Shown here: positions 17,404-27,710 of the stretch, in pieces
Numbering within the stretch: position 1 is the stretch's first letter
Layout: every line of letters starts with the position of its first letter
Source of the DNA: Gammaproteobacteria bacterium TMED78
GTDB lineage: Bacteria; Pseudomonadota; Gammaproteobacteria; Steroidobacterales; Rariloculaceae
Reading direction: 5' to 3'
Assembly (NCBI GenBank): GCA_002171615.1
Contig: NHEF01000025.1
Coordinates: 1-39,534, forward strand
Length of the DNA: 39,534 bases
Notes under the pieces: model-generated
Seen by the model: the letters and a program-made list of their open reading frames with translations, nothing else
What the model was told of the DNA's origin: nothing
The model's database searches: none
Made by a program: the position numbers and the translations under genes

Positions 17404-18666
17404 ATGAAAAAAAACATAGAATTCGTAGCTGCTAATGGTCTTTTAGATAGAAGATCTTTCTTAAAGGGTGGAGCGATCACTTTTGGCTCAGGTAGCTTAG
17501 GTCTTTTAACTGCTAGTCCTTCAAGTGCTACCGATTGGCCAAACTGGATGACTAAACCAGGAACAGGTTTATCTGAATACAGCCATAGGTCGTCCTATGA
17601 ATCTCATATTTTAAGAAAAACTGCACCTTTGCTTGGGACAGATGGAAGTGGCTCATCTAGAACTCCAATTCAATATCTTCAAGGTACAATTACCCCTAAT
17701 AACTTACATTTTGAAAGGCACCATAGTGGAATACCAGAAATTGATCCGGAGCAGCATAAGTTATTAATACATGGTTTAGTAAAAAAGCCTTTGATTTTTG
17801 ATATGGAACAACTTCATAGGTATCCAATGATTTCTAAAATACAATTTTTAGAGTGTTCAGGTAATAGTCGTCCTAATTTAAGTAAAATACCTCCAAAAGG
17901 GTCCTGTGGAGATATCCATGGAATGATTGCATGTAGTGAATGGACAGGTATTCCATTAAATATACTTTTAGATGAGGCAGGACTAGAAAAAGATGCTAAA
18001 TGGGTTTTGGCTGAAGGGGCAGATGCGGCATCACTAACTAGAAGTGTGCCTCTTGAGAAGGCTATGGATGATGCAATACTTGCTCTTTATCAAAATGGAG
18101 AAAAGATTTATCCCGCTAATGGTTATCCAATAAGACTCTTCTTGCCAGGATATGAAGGTAACATTTCAGTAAAATGGCTAAGACAACTAAAAGTTACTCA
18201 AAAACCAATGATGACAAGAGAAGAGACATCAAAATATACTGATCTAATGCCTAATGGAAAATCATTAATGTTCACATTCAAAATGGGGATAAAATCAGTT
18301 ATTACCTCACCATCTCCTAGTCTAAAACTAGGACCATTAGGTTATTATGAAATATCAGGAATAGCGTGGTCATCTAATGGAAAAGTAAAATCTGTAGAGG
18401 TGTCAGCTGATGGAGGAAGTTCATGGGCTGAAGCAGAATTATCAGAGCCTATTCTCTCTAAATCCTTAACTAGATTTAGAATACCCTGGAAAAGAGATGG
18501 TTCCCCTTCAATAATTATGAGTAGGGCAATTGATGAAAATGGTGAAGTTCAACCTTCAAGAAATCAACTAATTTCAGAAAAAGGCTCTCAAGTCTCTTAC
18601 CACAATAACTCTATTCAAGCATGGTATATTTCTTCTGATGGTGAAGTAGAAAATGTTTACGTCTAA
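17404..18666 (+). CDS. soxC: Sulfite dehydrogenase, molybdenum subunit (SoxC/SorA-like), Tat-exported
   Basis: This is a periplasmic molybdopterin enzyme of the sulfite oxidase family. The N-terminus carries a twin-arginine signal, DRRSFLKGG (15-23), followed by a hydrophobic run. The catalytic domain shows TITPNNLHFERHHSG and IDPEQHKLLIHGLV. Cys151 in FLECSGNSRPN is the expected thiolate ligand to molybdenum, and GADAASLTRSVP and PANGYPIRLFLPGYEG follow. The Mo-co dimerisation domain occupies about 290-420. The 420-aa length and early motifs fit SoxC better than plant-type sulfite oxidase. It overlaps the downstream cytochrome gene by 14 bp, so the two are translated together. It would oxidise sulfite or a SoxY-bound sulfur species, passing electrons to that cytochrome. 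No soxXYZAB genes are seen in the window. Confidence 0.93.
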   Translation: MKKNIEFVAANGLLDRRSFLKGGAITFGSGSLGLLTASPSSATDWPNWMTKPGTGLSEYSHRSSYESHILRKTAPLLGTDGSGSSRTPIQYLQGTITPNNLHFERHHSGIPEIDPEQHKLLIHGLVKKPLIFDMEQLHRYPMISKIQFLECSGNSRPNLSKIPPKGSCGDIHGMIACSEWTGIPLNILLDEAGLEKDAKWVLAEGADAASLTRSVPLEKAMDDAILALYQNGEKIYPANGYPIRLFLPGYEGNISVKWLRQLKVTQKPMMTREETSKYTDLMPNGKSLMFTFKMGIKSVITSPSPSLKLGPLGYYEISGIAWSSNGKVKSVEVSADGGSSWAEAELSEPILSKSLTRFRIPWKRDGSPSIIMSRAIDENGEVQPSRNQLISEKGSQVSYHNNSIQAWYISSDGEVENVYV

Positions 18667-19183
18667 GAAATTACTCCTCTTATTTTCTCTAACTTTCTCC
18701 TGCTCTATAATTACAGCACTTGCCCAAAGTCCTAATCTAGGAATAGTTGCTAATGAGGAATTAATAAAAAACTGGAATACAAGTATTGGAACAGAAGGGG
18801 AGGAACTGCCACCTGGTTTTGGAAATGCTACTAATGGTAGATCAATTTATAACCTTCAATGTATCGCCTGTCATGGACAAGGTGGAGAAGGATTATTAAA
18901 TGATAAGCTTGCTGGAGGTCATGGCTCATTAACCACCAATCAAGCTGTTAAAACAATTGGTAGTTACTGGCCCTATGCAACAACTATATTTGATTATATC
19001 AGGAGAGCAATGCCCTATCTGTCTCCTAAAAGTCTGAGTGATGAAGAAGTATATTCTTTAACTGCATACATGCTCTATATTAATAACATAATTTCTGAAG
19101 ATATGATTATAGATGCTAACACACTTCCAAAAATAGAAATGCCAAATAAGGGAAATTTTATAATCTCTTACCCAAATAACTAG
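18653..19183 (+). CDS. soxD: Mono-haem cytochrome c, sulfite dehydrogenase partner (SoxD/SorB-like)
   Basis: This is a 176-aa secreted cytochrome c. A signal peptide (residues 1-24, ending TALA before QSPN) is followed by a single haem-binding site CIACH at 70-74. Met120 in RRAMPYLSPKS is placed to be the axial ligand. The sequence YNLQCIACHGQGGEG, the GSYWPYATTIFDYIRRAMPY stretch and the direct overlap with soxC mark it as the electron acceptor of the sulfite dehydrogenase. It is much shorter than the two-domain SoxD of Paracoccus and has only one CxxCH, which resembles the SorB arrangement. The symbol is therefore by position and similarity, not by full domain content. Confidence 0.85.
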   Translation: MFTSKKLLLLFSLTFSCSIITALAQSPNLGIVANEELIKNWNTSIGTEGEELPPGFGNATNGRSIYNLQCIACHGQGGEGLLNDKLAGGHGSLTTNQAVKTIGSYWPYATTIFDYIRRAMPYLSPKSLSDEEVYSLTAYMLYINNIISEDMIIDANTLPKIEMPNKGNFIISYPNN

Positions 19184-19215
19184 AATCAAATATTTAGATT
19201 ATTTATAATATTATT

Positions 19216-20247
19216 ATGTTTAGAAAAAACTACCTATCTTATTTTTTTTATTTATCTATATTTTTTATAATAGGTTGTACTGATTCTGAAAAAAATCAAT
19301 CTGAAAGTTTTTTTCAAGGAAAGACAATTACTATATTGGTTGGATCTGGCCCTGGAGGCGTCACAGATACATCCGCAAGGATAATTGGAAGATATCTTGA
19401 AAAGTATATTGATGGATCGCCAACAATAATTGTTAAAAATATGCCTGGTGGGGGAAGTGTTACTATGAGTAACCATATCTTTCGCTCCGCCCCTAAAGAT
19501 GGCCTTGTGCTTGGATATTCTTTACCAGCAGTTCTGAGTGTTCAGTTAATGGAACCAAATAGAGCAAAATATGATGGCAATCAACTTAATTGGATTGGCT
19601 CAATAATAAAAAGTACCAATGCTATCTCAATTAAAGATTCTGAATACAATAATATAGAACAATTAATGAGAAATGGAAGCCTTACTATTGGTGCAACAGG
19701 AAGGGCCTCTCCTACTTATCAATTAACAGCAATGTCAAAAGCTTTGCTAGGTCTTGATATTAATATCATTACTGGATATGAAGGAAGTAGCGATATTACC
19801 TTAGCCATGGATCGTGGGGAAGTTGATGGACAAGGAACAGCTATGGATTACTGGTCAATAGCAAGACCAGAGTGGTTAGATAATGGTACGTTAACACATC
19901 TTGTACATATTGGACCAAGAGATAATATTCGATCCCCAGATTCGCCTCATTTAAAAGACCTAGTTAGCTCTACTAGGGATAAGCAGCTAGTTGATTTTTT
20001 AGAAATAGGTATAAATCTTGGCTGGCCTCTCTTTGCTCCACCTGGGGTGCCAGAAGATAGATTAGTAGTAATTCGTAATGCTTTTGCAAATTTATCAGAA
20101 GATCAAGAAATGCAACAGGCCATTTTCTCCACTATGGGTGCAAAAATTAACTATACCTCTGCTTCAGAACTAACTGAATATACTAAAATAGCACTAAACA
20201 CTGAGCAATCTATTATCAATGAAGCTAAAAATATCCTTGGTCTGTAA
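19216..20247 (+). CDS. Tripartite tricarboxylate transporter-type (TctC/Bug) binding lipoprotein, orphan
   Basis: This is a 343-aa extracytoplasmic solute-binding protein. It has a lipoprotein signal with lipobox IIGC, placing Cys21 at the mature N-terminus. The Bug-family opening FFQGKTITILVGSGPGGVTD is followed by ARIIGRYLEKYI, NMPGGGSVTMSNHIF and GYEGSSDITLAMDRGEVDG, the usual blocks around the carboxylate-binding loops. No TctA or TctB membrane partners lie next to it. It starts 32 bp after the soxD-like gene in the same orientation and could belong to that operon. The ligand is unknown: Bug proteins mostly bind carboxylates, and a role linked to organosulfur compounds is speculation from position only. 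Confidence 0.85.
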   Translation: MFRKNYLSYFFYLSIFFIIGCTDSEKNQSESFFQGKTITILVGSGPGGVTDTSARIIGRYLEKYIDGSPTIIVKNMPGGGSVTMSNHIFRSAPKDGLVLGYSLPAVLSVQLMEPNRAKYDGNQLNWIGSIIKSTNAISIKDSEYNNIEQLMRNGSLTIGATGRASPTYQLTAMSKALLGLDINIITGYEGSSDITLAMDRGEVDGQGTAMDYWSIARPEWLDNGTLTHLVHIGPRDNIRSPDSPHLKDLVSSTRDKQLVDFLEIGINLGWPLFAPPGVPEDRLVVIRNAFANLSEDQEMQQAIFSTMGAKINYTSASELTEYTKIALNTEQSIINEAKNILGL

Positions 20248-20263
20248 AGAATAATATCTATAA

Positions 20264-20845
20264 TTACTTCTTTTTTTTATCAACTAAATCTTTTCCTCTC
20301 TTTTTAGATAATTTCTTTTTATTTTTTTTAGCTAATTTTTTTTTTGAATCATTAATTTCTAAATCATTATTAATAAATGAGTCAACTAAAAATAAAGATG
20401 CTCCTATAGATATAGACGAGTCTGCTACATTAAAAGCTGGAAAGTACCAACCCTCATAGTGAAAACTTAGAAAATCAATTACATATCCATGTAACAACCT
20501 ATCAATGATATTGCCTATTGCTCCTGCTAAAATTAAAAATAATGCGACAATTAAGATATTTCTACCCTTTTCTGGCAAGCTCTTAATCCAATAAATTATG
20601 CCTACAGAAATAATAGTTCCAATTGATAAAAAGAACCAATGCTGCCAACCTGAAGCATCGCTAAGGAAACTAAATGCAGCTCCTCTATTGTGAAGCCTAA
20701 TAAAATCAAAAAAAGGAAAAATATTTATAACCTGAAATTCACTCAAAGAATTTAAAACTATCTTTTTAGTCAGCTGGTCAAAAAGAACTATTATAAAAGC
20801 AATTGCTAACCATGTTCTTTTAGTTGAAACAAAAATAATATTCAT
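20264..20845 (-). CDS. lspA: Lipoprotein signal peptidase (signal peptidase II) with lysine-rich tail
   Basis: This is an inner-membrane aspartyl protease that cleaves the signal peptide of diacylglyceryl-modified prolipoproteins. The 193-aa protein has four membrane segments, DQLTK at 23-27, NRGAAFSFL (53-61) and the two catalytic aspartates Asp115 (GNIIDR) and Asp142 (FNVADS). The enzyme core ends near residue 160. The extra 30-odd residues (163-193) are almost entirely Lys, Asp and Ser, a charged cytoplasmic tail not found in E. coli LspA (164 aa). It is the last gene of murJ-ribF-ileS-lspA, 9 bp after ileS, and is convergent with the TctC-type gene. Confidence 0.95.
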   Translation of the reverse strand: MNIIFVSTKRTWLAIAFIIVLFDQLTKKIVLNSLSEFQVINIFPFFDFIRLHNRGAAFSFLSDASGWQHWFFLSIGTIISVGIIYWIKSLPEKGRNILIVALFLILAGAIGNIIDRLLHGYVIDFLSFHYEGWYFPAFNVADSSISIGASLFLVDSFINNDLEINDSKKKLAKKNKKKLSKKRGKDLVDKKKK

Positions 20846-20854
20846 TTAGCTTCC

Positions 20855-23641
20855 TTATACATAGAGCCTAACCTCTCCCTGTCCTTCAACATTCTGATAG
20901 CACCTTTCACATAATAACTCATGTTGGGATACCTGACCTACATCAGGCCTTCTATGCCAACATCTAACACACTTTTCATAGTCGCACTTAGTAACTCTAA
21001 CCCTTAAACCTGGAATAGCAGTTTCTCTACCCTTATCAGAGCTAATCACTCTAACCTCAGAAGTAATAAAAATAAACCTTAGCTCTTCTGAGAATTTATC
21101 TAATAGACGCTTCAAAGAATCGTTACAATAAAGCTCTAAACTTGCATCTAGAGAAGATCCTATAATTTCATCATTCCTTGCATTCTCAATATGTTTATTA
21201 ACTTCAGATCTAATTTCTAATATCTCATTCCATTCATTATCAGATATCTCTAAATCACCATAATCATGCCATTTCTCAAACCATTCTAATAGATGAACCG
21301 AATCTGAACTATCCTCTAAAAGGAGATATGCTTCTTCTGCGGTAAAGCTAAGTATAGGACTTATCCATCTTAGTAAAGCTTGGAGAATGTTAGAAAGGGC
21401 AGTCTGAGAAGACCTTCTTGCATTAGAATCTCTTTTAGATGTATAAAGCCTATCCTTCAAAATATCTAAATAGAACCCCCCTAAGTCGTTAGCACAAAAG
21501 TTATGTATCTTTTGAAAAGCTTGGTGAAAGTGAAAGTTCTCATAATCTTTCTTTATATTGATCTGAAGATTTTTACATTTATAAATCATCCATTTATCTA
21601 GTTCAGTTAAGTCTACTTTATTAATCGAATCTTCAGAGTCAAAGTCGCTAATATTACCTAATAAAAACCTAATTGTATTTCTTATTCTTCTATAAGAATC
21701 TGAAGCTCTCTTGAGTACATCATCTGAAAGAACAATTTCTTTACTGTAATCAATAGAAGCGATCCATACCCTTAAAACATCTGCACCTAAGGAGTCCCAA
21801 ACCTTCTGGGGTGAAATAGTATTACCAATAGACTTAGACATTTTCTTTCCTTCGCTGTCAACTACAAATCCATGAGTTAATACTGCTTTATATGGTGCCG
21901 TACCATTAATAGCGATACTCGTAAGAAGAGAAGACTGGAACCAACCCCTGTGCTGATCAGAACCCTCTAAGTATAAATCAGCTGGAAAACTTAACTCCTC
22001 TTCATTGTCCAAAACACAAGAGTGTGTTACACCAGAGTCAAACCAAACGTCTAAACAGTCTGTAATTTTTTCATAATTCTCAGCATCTTCAATTAATTCT
22101 GAAATTTCTTCATCATACCAAGCCTGTATCCCTTTCTTCTCAATTAGTGTAGCTATCTTGTCAATAACCTTTTCATTCTCAGGATGTATCTCACCAGTTT
22201 CAGAATGAACTAAGATAGTGATTGGAACACCCCACGTTCTTTGTCTTGATATACACCAATCTGGTCTTCCTTGAAGCATAGAAGCTATTCTCGCTTGCCC
22301 CCAATCAGGCTCCCAATGAATTTTATTTATAGATAAAGAAGCTTTTTTAAGTAATCCCTTATTTTCCATACTTATAAACCATTGTGGTGTAGCTCTAAAC
22401 ATAAGAGGTGTTTTGTGTCTCCAGCAATGTGGATAACTATGCTCATAATCAGTTTTAGAAAGTAAAACACCATTATCATCCAGTATTTCAATCACTTTCT
22501 CATTAGATTTAAAAACAAACATACCTGCTAAAAACTCTACTTCTTCGGAAAAAGTCCCGTTACCTTTTACAGGGTTTAAAACATCTAGATTATTCTCCAT
22601 TGCTACTGAGTAATCTTCCAGACCATGACCAGGCGCAGTATGAACAATTCCTGTCCCAGCATCAGTAGTAACATGATCCCCTGACAATATTACTGAATCT
22701 CTAGAAAGATATGGGTGCTTTGCCTTCAGACCTAGAAGATTAGAGCCTTTAGTCGAGCCTAGAATTTTATAATCTTCGCAATCAATCCTCTTCATTGTAG
22801 GCTCAACCAAATCTTCTGCAATAATAATAGCCTTACATCCTTTTTTATCTATGCTAACTAGTTGATATATAAAATCATGATTAATAGTAAGTGCAAGATT
22901 TCCAGGCAATGTCCAAGGAGTTGTAGTCCAGCTGGCTACATAAACTTTAGAACTAAGCCTAGAAGAGAAGATTTTTTCTATTCTAGAGTCATCTATTGGA
23001 AAAAGAAAATCGATTGAACTCGATATCTTATCCTGATATTCAACCTCAGCCTCAGCTAAAGCAGACTTGCAATCTACACACCAATGAACTGGCTTATAAC
23101 CTCTGTGGAGATGGCCCTCTTTGATAATTTTTCCGAGCGCTCTAACAATATTAGCTTCAAACTTATAGTCCATAGTAACGTAGGAATTGCTCCAATCACC
23201 TTGGACACCTAAGCGCTTAAAATCTTTTTTCTGTATTTCTATCTGAGAAGAAGCGTACTCTCTACAGGCCTCTCTAAATTTAGAAACAGATATTTTTTGC
23301 CCAGCTTTACCAATTTTCTTCTCTACATTTAATTCAATTGGAAGTCCATGGCAGTCCCAACCAGGAACATAAGGTGCATATCTTCCAAATAAAGTTTGAG
23401 ACTTAATTACCATGTCTTTTAAAACTTTATTAACTGCATGCCCCATATGAATCTTACCATTTGCATAAGGAGGACCATCATGAAGAATAAACGTTTTCCT
23501 ACCTGATCTAGATTCTTTAATCTTTTTATATAAATCTATTTTTTCCCAATAATCTAAGATCTTTGGCTCATTAGAAGGTAAGTTTGCCTTCATGGCTAAC
23601 TTAGCTTTAGGTAAATTTAGTGTGTCTTTATAGTCAGTCAT
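20855..23641 (-). CDS. ileS: Isoleucyl-tRNA synthetase
   Basis: This class I aminoacyl-tRNA synthetase charges tRNA-Ile and edits Val-tRNA. The 928-aa length is close to E. coli IleS (938). The HIGH-type motif HMGH is at residues 65-68 within GPPYANGKIHMGH. The editing domain includes SWTTTPWTLPGNLAL and GTGIVHTAPGHGLEDY. The KMSKS motif is at 600-604 and is followed by IGNTISPQKVWDSLGAD. The C-terminal zinc finger shows two Cys pairs, CVRCW and CERCY. It starts 4 bp after the ribF stop, and lspA follows 9 bp later. This ribF-ileS-lspA order is a classic proteobacterial arrangement. Confidence 0.98.
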   Translation of the reverse strand: MTDYKDTLNLPKAKLAMKANLPSNEPKILDYWEKIDLYKKIKESRSGRKTFILHDGPPYANGKIHMGHAVNKVLKDMVIKSQTLFGRYAPYVPGWDCHGLPIELNVEKKIGKAGQKISVSKFREACREYASSQIEIQKKDFKRLGVQGDWSNSYVTMDYKFEANIVRALGKIIKEGHLHRGYKPVHWCVDCKSALAEAEVEYQDKISSSIDFLFPIDDSRIEKIFSSRLSSKVYVASWTTTPWTLPGNLALTINHDFIYQLVSIDKKGCKAIIIAEDLVEPTMKRIDCEDYKILGSTKGSNLLGLKAKHPYLSRDSVILSGDHVTTDAGTGIVHTAPGHGLEDYSVAMENNLDVLNPVKGNGTFSEEVEFLAGMFVFKSNEKVIEILDDNGVLLSKTDYEHSYPHCWRHKTPLMFRATPQWFISMENKGLLKKASLSINKIHWEPDWGQARIASMLQGRPDWCISRQRTWGVPITILVHSETGEIHPENEKVIDKIATLIEKKGIQAWYDEEISELIEDAENYEKITDCLDVWFDSGVTHSCVLDNEEELSFPADLYLEGSDQHRGWFQSSLLTSIAINGTAPYKAVLTHGFVVDSEGKKMSKSIGNTISPQKVWDSLGADVLRVWIASIDYSKEIVLSDDVLKRASDSYRRIRNTIRFLLGNISDFDSEDSINKVDLTELDKWMIYKCKNLQINIKKDYENFHFHQAFQKIHNFCANDLGGFYLDILKDRLYTSKRDSNARRSSQTALSNILQALLRWISPILSFTAEEAYLLLEDSSDSVHLLEWFEKWHDYGDLEISDNEWNEILEIRSEVNKHIENARNDEIIGSSLDASLELYCNDSLKRLLDKFSEELRFIFITSEVRVISSDKGRETAIPGLRVRVTKCDYEKCVRCWHRRPDVGQVSQHELLCERCYQNVEGQGEVRLYV

Positions 23642-23645
23642 AATT

Positions 23646-24581
23646 TCAAATATTATTCGCAGTCAATATAGCCTTAGCCTCAATAGTATCTTTCCTCATT
23701 TGCTCAACTAAAGCATCAAGGTCCATGTATTTAATCTCTTCTCTTATTTTTTTAATAAAAAATATATTAATTACTTTATTATAGATGTCTTTATCAAAAT
23801 CAAAAATATAAACCTCTAATAATTTCTTTTTTCCACCTATCGTAGGCCTACTTCCGATACTAGCAACTCCATTTAACAACCCTTGATTAATACCCCCTAC
23901 CCTTACAGCAAATATGCCATCAATAGGCGTTCTCATTCTATTAAGATTAATATTTGCAGTTGGAAAGCCCAGCTTCTTACCTAAGCCTTGGCCATAAATA
24001 ACTCTCCCAGACATTGAGTAGTCCCTTTCTAGCATATTTTTTGCAGTTTCCAAATCTCCCTTTGCTAGAGCATCCCTAATAAAGGTACTACTAACTCTTT
24101 GATTATTTTTATAAACTGGAGGAATCACATTAACAGAGAAACCATACTTCTTTCCTCCAAAATAAAGATCATCTAATGTTCCAGCTCTTTTTGCAGCAAA
24201 TCTAAAATCATCGCCGATCGTAATACTTTTAACTTTTAGTCCATCAACTAAGATCTCTTTAATAAACTTAGAAGGGGTAAGATGACTTACTGTCTTTAAA
24301 TTAGGACAAAAAAATTCATCAATTTTATAATTTTTGATTAGATTATAGCGCTCTCTAAACTTTGTTAAGCGTGGTGGCGGATTATGTGGAGAAAAGAATT
24401 CCTTAGGAGTAGGCTCGAAAGAAAGAATGAGTGTATTATTGCCCTTTTCTTTGCCATCCTCATAAAGATTTAATAGTATTTTTTTATGCCCTAAATGTAA
24501 GCCATCAAACCCACCTATAGCAATCGATCTTCGTTCATTATTAATCTTCTCTGCTGTAATTAATTCACGGTAAAAAAACAT
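23646..24581 (-). CDS. ribF: Bifunctional riboflavin kinase / FAD synthetase
   Basis: This enzyme makes FMN and FAD from riboflavin. The N-terminal FAD synthetase domain contains the nucleotidyltransferase motif GGFDGLHLGH (23-32) and SSTFIRDAL around 164-172. The C-terminal kinase domain begins at SGRVIYGQGLGKKLGFPTAN (191-210), with GIFAVRV and the IGSRPTIGG block after it. The 311-aa length is normal. It lies between murJ (8 bp upstream) and ileS (4 bp downstream) on the same strand, clearly one operon. Confidence 0.96.
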   Translation of the reverse strand: MFFYRELITAEKINNERRSIAIGGFDGLHLGHKKILLNLYEDGKEKGNNTLILSFEPTPKEFFSPHNPPPRLTKFRERYNLIKNYKIDEFFCPNLKTVSHLTPSKFIKEILVDGLKVKSITIGDDFRFAAKRAGTLDDLYFGGKKYGFSVNVIPPVYKNNQRVSSTFIRDALAKGDLETAKNMLERDYSMSGRVIYGQGLGKKLGFPTANINLNRMRTPIDGIFAVRVGGINQGLLNGVASIGSRPTIGGKKKLLEVYIFDFDKDIYNKVINIFFIKKIREEIKYMDLDALVEQMRKDTIEAKAILTANNI

Positions 24582-24589
24582 AATTATAG

Positions 24590-26206
24590 TTAAAAATTAT
24601 GGTTAGATAAGTTGTGGTTAGACACACGTCTCAAGAAATCTATTTTACGTATCCCTAAAATATAGCAACAAAGAAAATAAATAAACATTCCGCCAAAAAT
24701 ACATACTAATAGATTTATTATAGAGCTAAATGAGCTTAATAAAAACCAATCGCCTACATAACTACTATAACCACATACTGCCAAGCTCATGATGATTGTT
24801 GAAATAATTATTTTTAAAAATAATATTTTCCAATTATAGGGAAGCTCTATCAGTTTAATTGACTTAAGCCCTCTATAAAGCAATAACATATTTATAAAAG
24901 AAGAAATACTCGTAGCAAGAGCTAATCCAGCATGAGGCGCATGATAATTAAACCTTAATAACAAAAAAACAAAAAATATATTAAATACCATATTCAATAT
25001 GACACATATAGTAGCTATCCTTACTGGAGTTTTAGTATCTTGTCTAGAAAAGTAACCTGTTGAAAATATCTTAACAAGGATGAAAAATAATAAGCCAAGT
25101 GAGTAAGCAATTAAAGAGACACTTGCCATCTCTACATCTATTTTTGAAAAAGCCCCTCTATAAAAAAATGTAATTAAAAGTGGCTTTGATAATATTATTA
25201 AGCCTGCTATCGCAGGAGCTATAACAATAATTGTTAGCCTTAGAGCCCAACTTAATGTTAAAGAAAACTCCTCTAAAGATGATTCAGCGCTTTTCTTTGA
25301 TAAAAAAGGAAGTATAACTGTAGCTATCGCAATACCAAAAATAGCAAGTGGAAATTCTACTAAGCGATCTGAGTAGTAAAGCCAACTAATTGTTCCAGCT
25401 GATAGAAATGAAGCGATTAGAGTATCAAACAATAAATTTATTTGAGCAACTGATGATCCAAACATGACTGGAATCATTAATTTAAGAATCCTCTTAACCC
25501 CATGATTATGCCATGACCACTTAGGTCTTGGTAATAATCCTAAGCTAAATAAAAATGGAATTTGAAAAAATAATTGAATAGCCCCTGCTACAAAAACTGC
25601 TACTGCTAGAACAATTCCAGGGTTGCTAGAAGAAGGAGCTATAAATGCTGAGAAAAAAATTAAAGTAGTATTCAGTAATAATGGAGTGAAAGCTGGTACA
25701 CCAAAACGATTATAAGTATTCAAGATGCCCCCAGCAAGAGATGTCAAGGATATAAAAAACAAATAAGGAAAAGTTATCCTTAACATATCTGAAGCTAGAA
25801 CTTGTCTGCCATCTGTTTCAGCAAATCCCGGAGCAAAAATTAAAATTAAAAAAGGAGAGGCTATAGAGCCAATAACTGAAACTATGAAAACAATAGTTGC
25901 AAGAGTACCTGTGACACTATTTATCAACTCCTTTGTCTCTAATTTTGATTTATTTGTTTTATATTCAGAAATTATAGGCACGAATCCAGTTGCAAATGCG
26001 CCCTCTGCAAAAAATCTTCTTAATAGATTTGGTATTTTAAAAGCAACAAAAAAAGCATCCATTACTATACTAGCACCGAATAAATTAGCGAAAACAACAT
26101 CCCTTGCCATGCCGCTCAATCTAGATAAAAAAGTCATGGCGCTAACGAGAGTTGAAGCACCAAGTAATCTCTTAAAAACCTTTTGTTTTTTATTTTTTTT
26201 AGCCAT
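24590..26206 (-). CDS. murJ: Lipid II flippase
   Basis: This MOP-superfamily inner-membrane protein moves lipid II across the membrane for peptidoglycan synthesis. The 538-aa protein has about 14 membrane segments. It shows the MurJ/MviN N-terminal block STLVSAMTFLSRLSGMARDV, then GASIVMDAFFVAFKIPNLLR and RRFFAEGAFATGFVPIISEY; the charged residues in these segments include the Arg and Glu needed for flipping in E. coli. The first ten residues are strongly basic. It is the first gene of the murJ-ribF-ileS-lspA operon and is divergent from rpsT, sharing a 116-bp intergenic region. Confidence 0.96.
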   Translation of the reverse strand: MAKKNKKQKVFKRLLGASTLVSAMTFLSRLSGMARDVVFANLFGASIVMDAFFVAFKIPNLLRRFFAEGAFATGFVPIISEYKTNKSKLETKELINSVTGTLATIVFIVSVIGSIASPFLILIFAPGFAETDGRQVLASDMLRITFPYLFFISLTSLAGGILNTYNRFGVPAFTPLLLNTTLIFFSAFIAPSSSNPGIVLAVAVFVAGAIQLFFQIPFLFSLGLLPRPKWSWHNHGVKRILKLMIPVMFGSSVAQINLLFDTLIASFLSAGTISWLYYSDRLVEFPLAIFGIAIATVILPFLSKKSAESSLEEFSLTLSWALRLTIIVIAPAIAGLIILSKPLLITFFYRGAFSKIDVEMASVSLIAYSLGLLFFILVKIFSTGYFSRQDTKTPVRIATICVILNMVFNIFFVFLLLRFNYHAPHAGLALATSISSFINMLLLYRGLKSIKLIELPYNWKILFLKIIISTIIMSLAVCGYSSYVGDWFLLSSFSSIINLLVCIFGGMFIYFLCCYILGIRKIDFLRRVSNHNLSNHNF

Positions 26207-26241
26207 ATAGCTTCTTTTAACGTCAACTTAAGAGTTTTCTC

Positions 26242-26270
26242 TTGACTTAGACCTGTATGCTATCAATAAT
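26242..26270 (+). promoter_or_regulatory. Candidate sigma70 promoter for rpsT
   Basis: TTGACT at 26242-26247 and AATAAT at 26265-26270 are separated by exactly 17 bases, and are followed by the GC-rich discriminator ACCGCTC. The predicted transcript would start around 26277, about 45 bases before the TTG start codon of rpsT. The arrangement closely matches the rplU promoter candidate at 28545-28573. It is read from the sequence only. Confidence 0.6.
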
Positions 26271-26322
26271 ACCGCTCTTTCAGTTTATATAAAGTAATAA
26301 TAGATTAACCTAAGGAATTATT

Positions 26323-26586
26323 TTGGCAAACATAAAATCTGCAAAAAAAAGAGCTAGGCAAGACATAAAGAAAAGAAATCATAATATGACACTTAGATCT
26401 AGTTTACGAACTATTCTTAAAAAAGTCTTATCAGCTATTAATGAGAAAGATTTAGCTAAAGCTAAAGAAGCTTTCAAATTAGCCGTTCCTCAAATCGATA
26501 AAATGTCTACTAAGGGAATGATTCATAAAAATAGAGCCGCTAAATATAAAAGTAAGCTTAACTCTAAAATTAAATCTCTAAGCTAA
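26323..26586 (+). CDS. rpsT: 30S ribosomal protein S20
   Basis: This primary-binding small-subunit protein of 87 aa has the typical N-terminus ANIKSAKKRARQDIKKR and the basic helical body ending KNRAAKYKSKLNSKIKSL. The start is TTG at 26323, preceded by AAGGAA at 26312-26317. There is no ATG that would keep the conserved N-terminus. E. coli rpsT also uses a UUG start, where it takes part in S20 translational autoregulation, so the same weak start here may be functional. It is divergent from murJ and convergent with obgE. Confidence 0.97.
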   Translation: MANIKSAKKRARQDIKKRNHNMTLRSSLRTILKKVLSAINEKDLAKAKEAFKLAVPQIDKMSTKGMIHKNRAAKYKSKLNSKIKSLS

Positions 26587-26587
26587 T

Positions 26588-27629
<1,042 letters not shown>

Positions 27630-27658
27630 TTATTTCCTTAAAATTTTATCTAGAAAAT

Positions 27659-27681
27659 AAAAAACCCCGAAAAATCGGGGT
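27659..27681 (-). terminator. Intrinsic terminator of the rplU-rpmA operon
   Basis: Read on the minus strand this is ACCCCGA, a four-base loop, TCGGGGT, then a run of six T's. The perfect 7-bp GC-rich stem (27664-27670 with 27675-27681) and the T tract make it the clearest terminator in the window. It lies 30 bp after the rpmA stop and ahead of obgE. Confidence 0.88.
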
Positions 27682-27710
27682 CTATTTATCCGAAAAAAGC
27701 TTTCAGAGAA

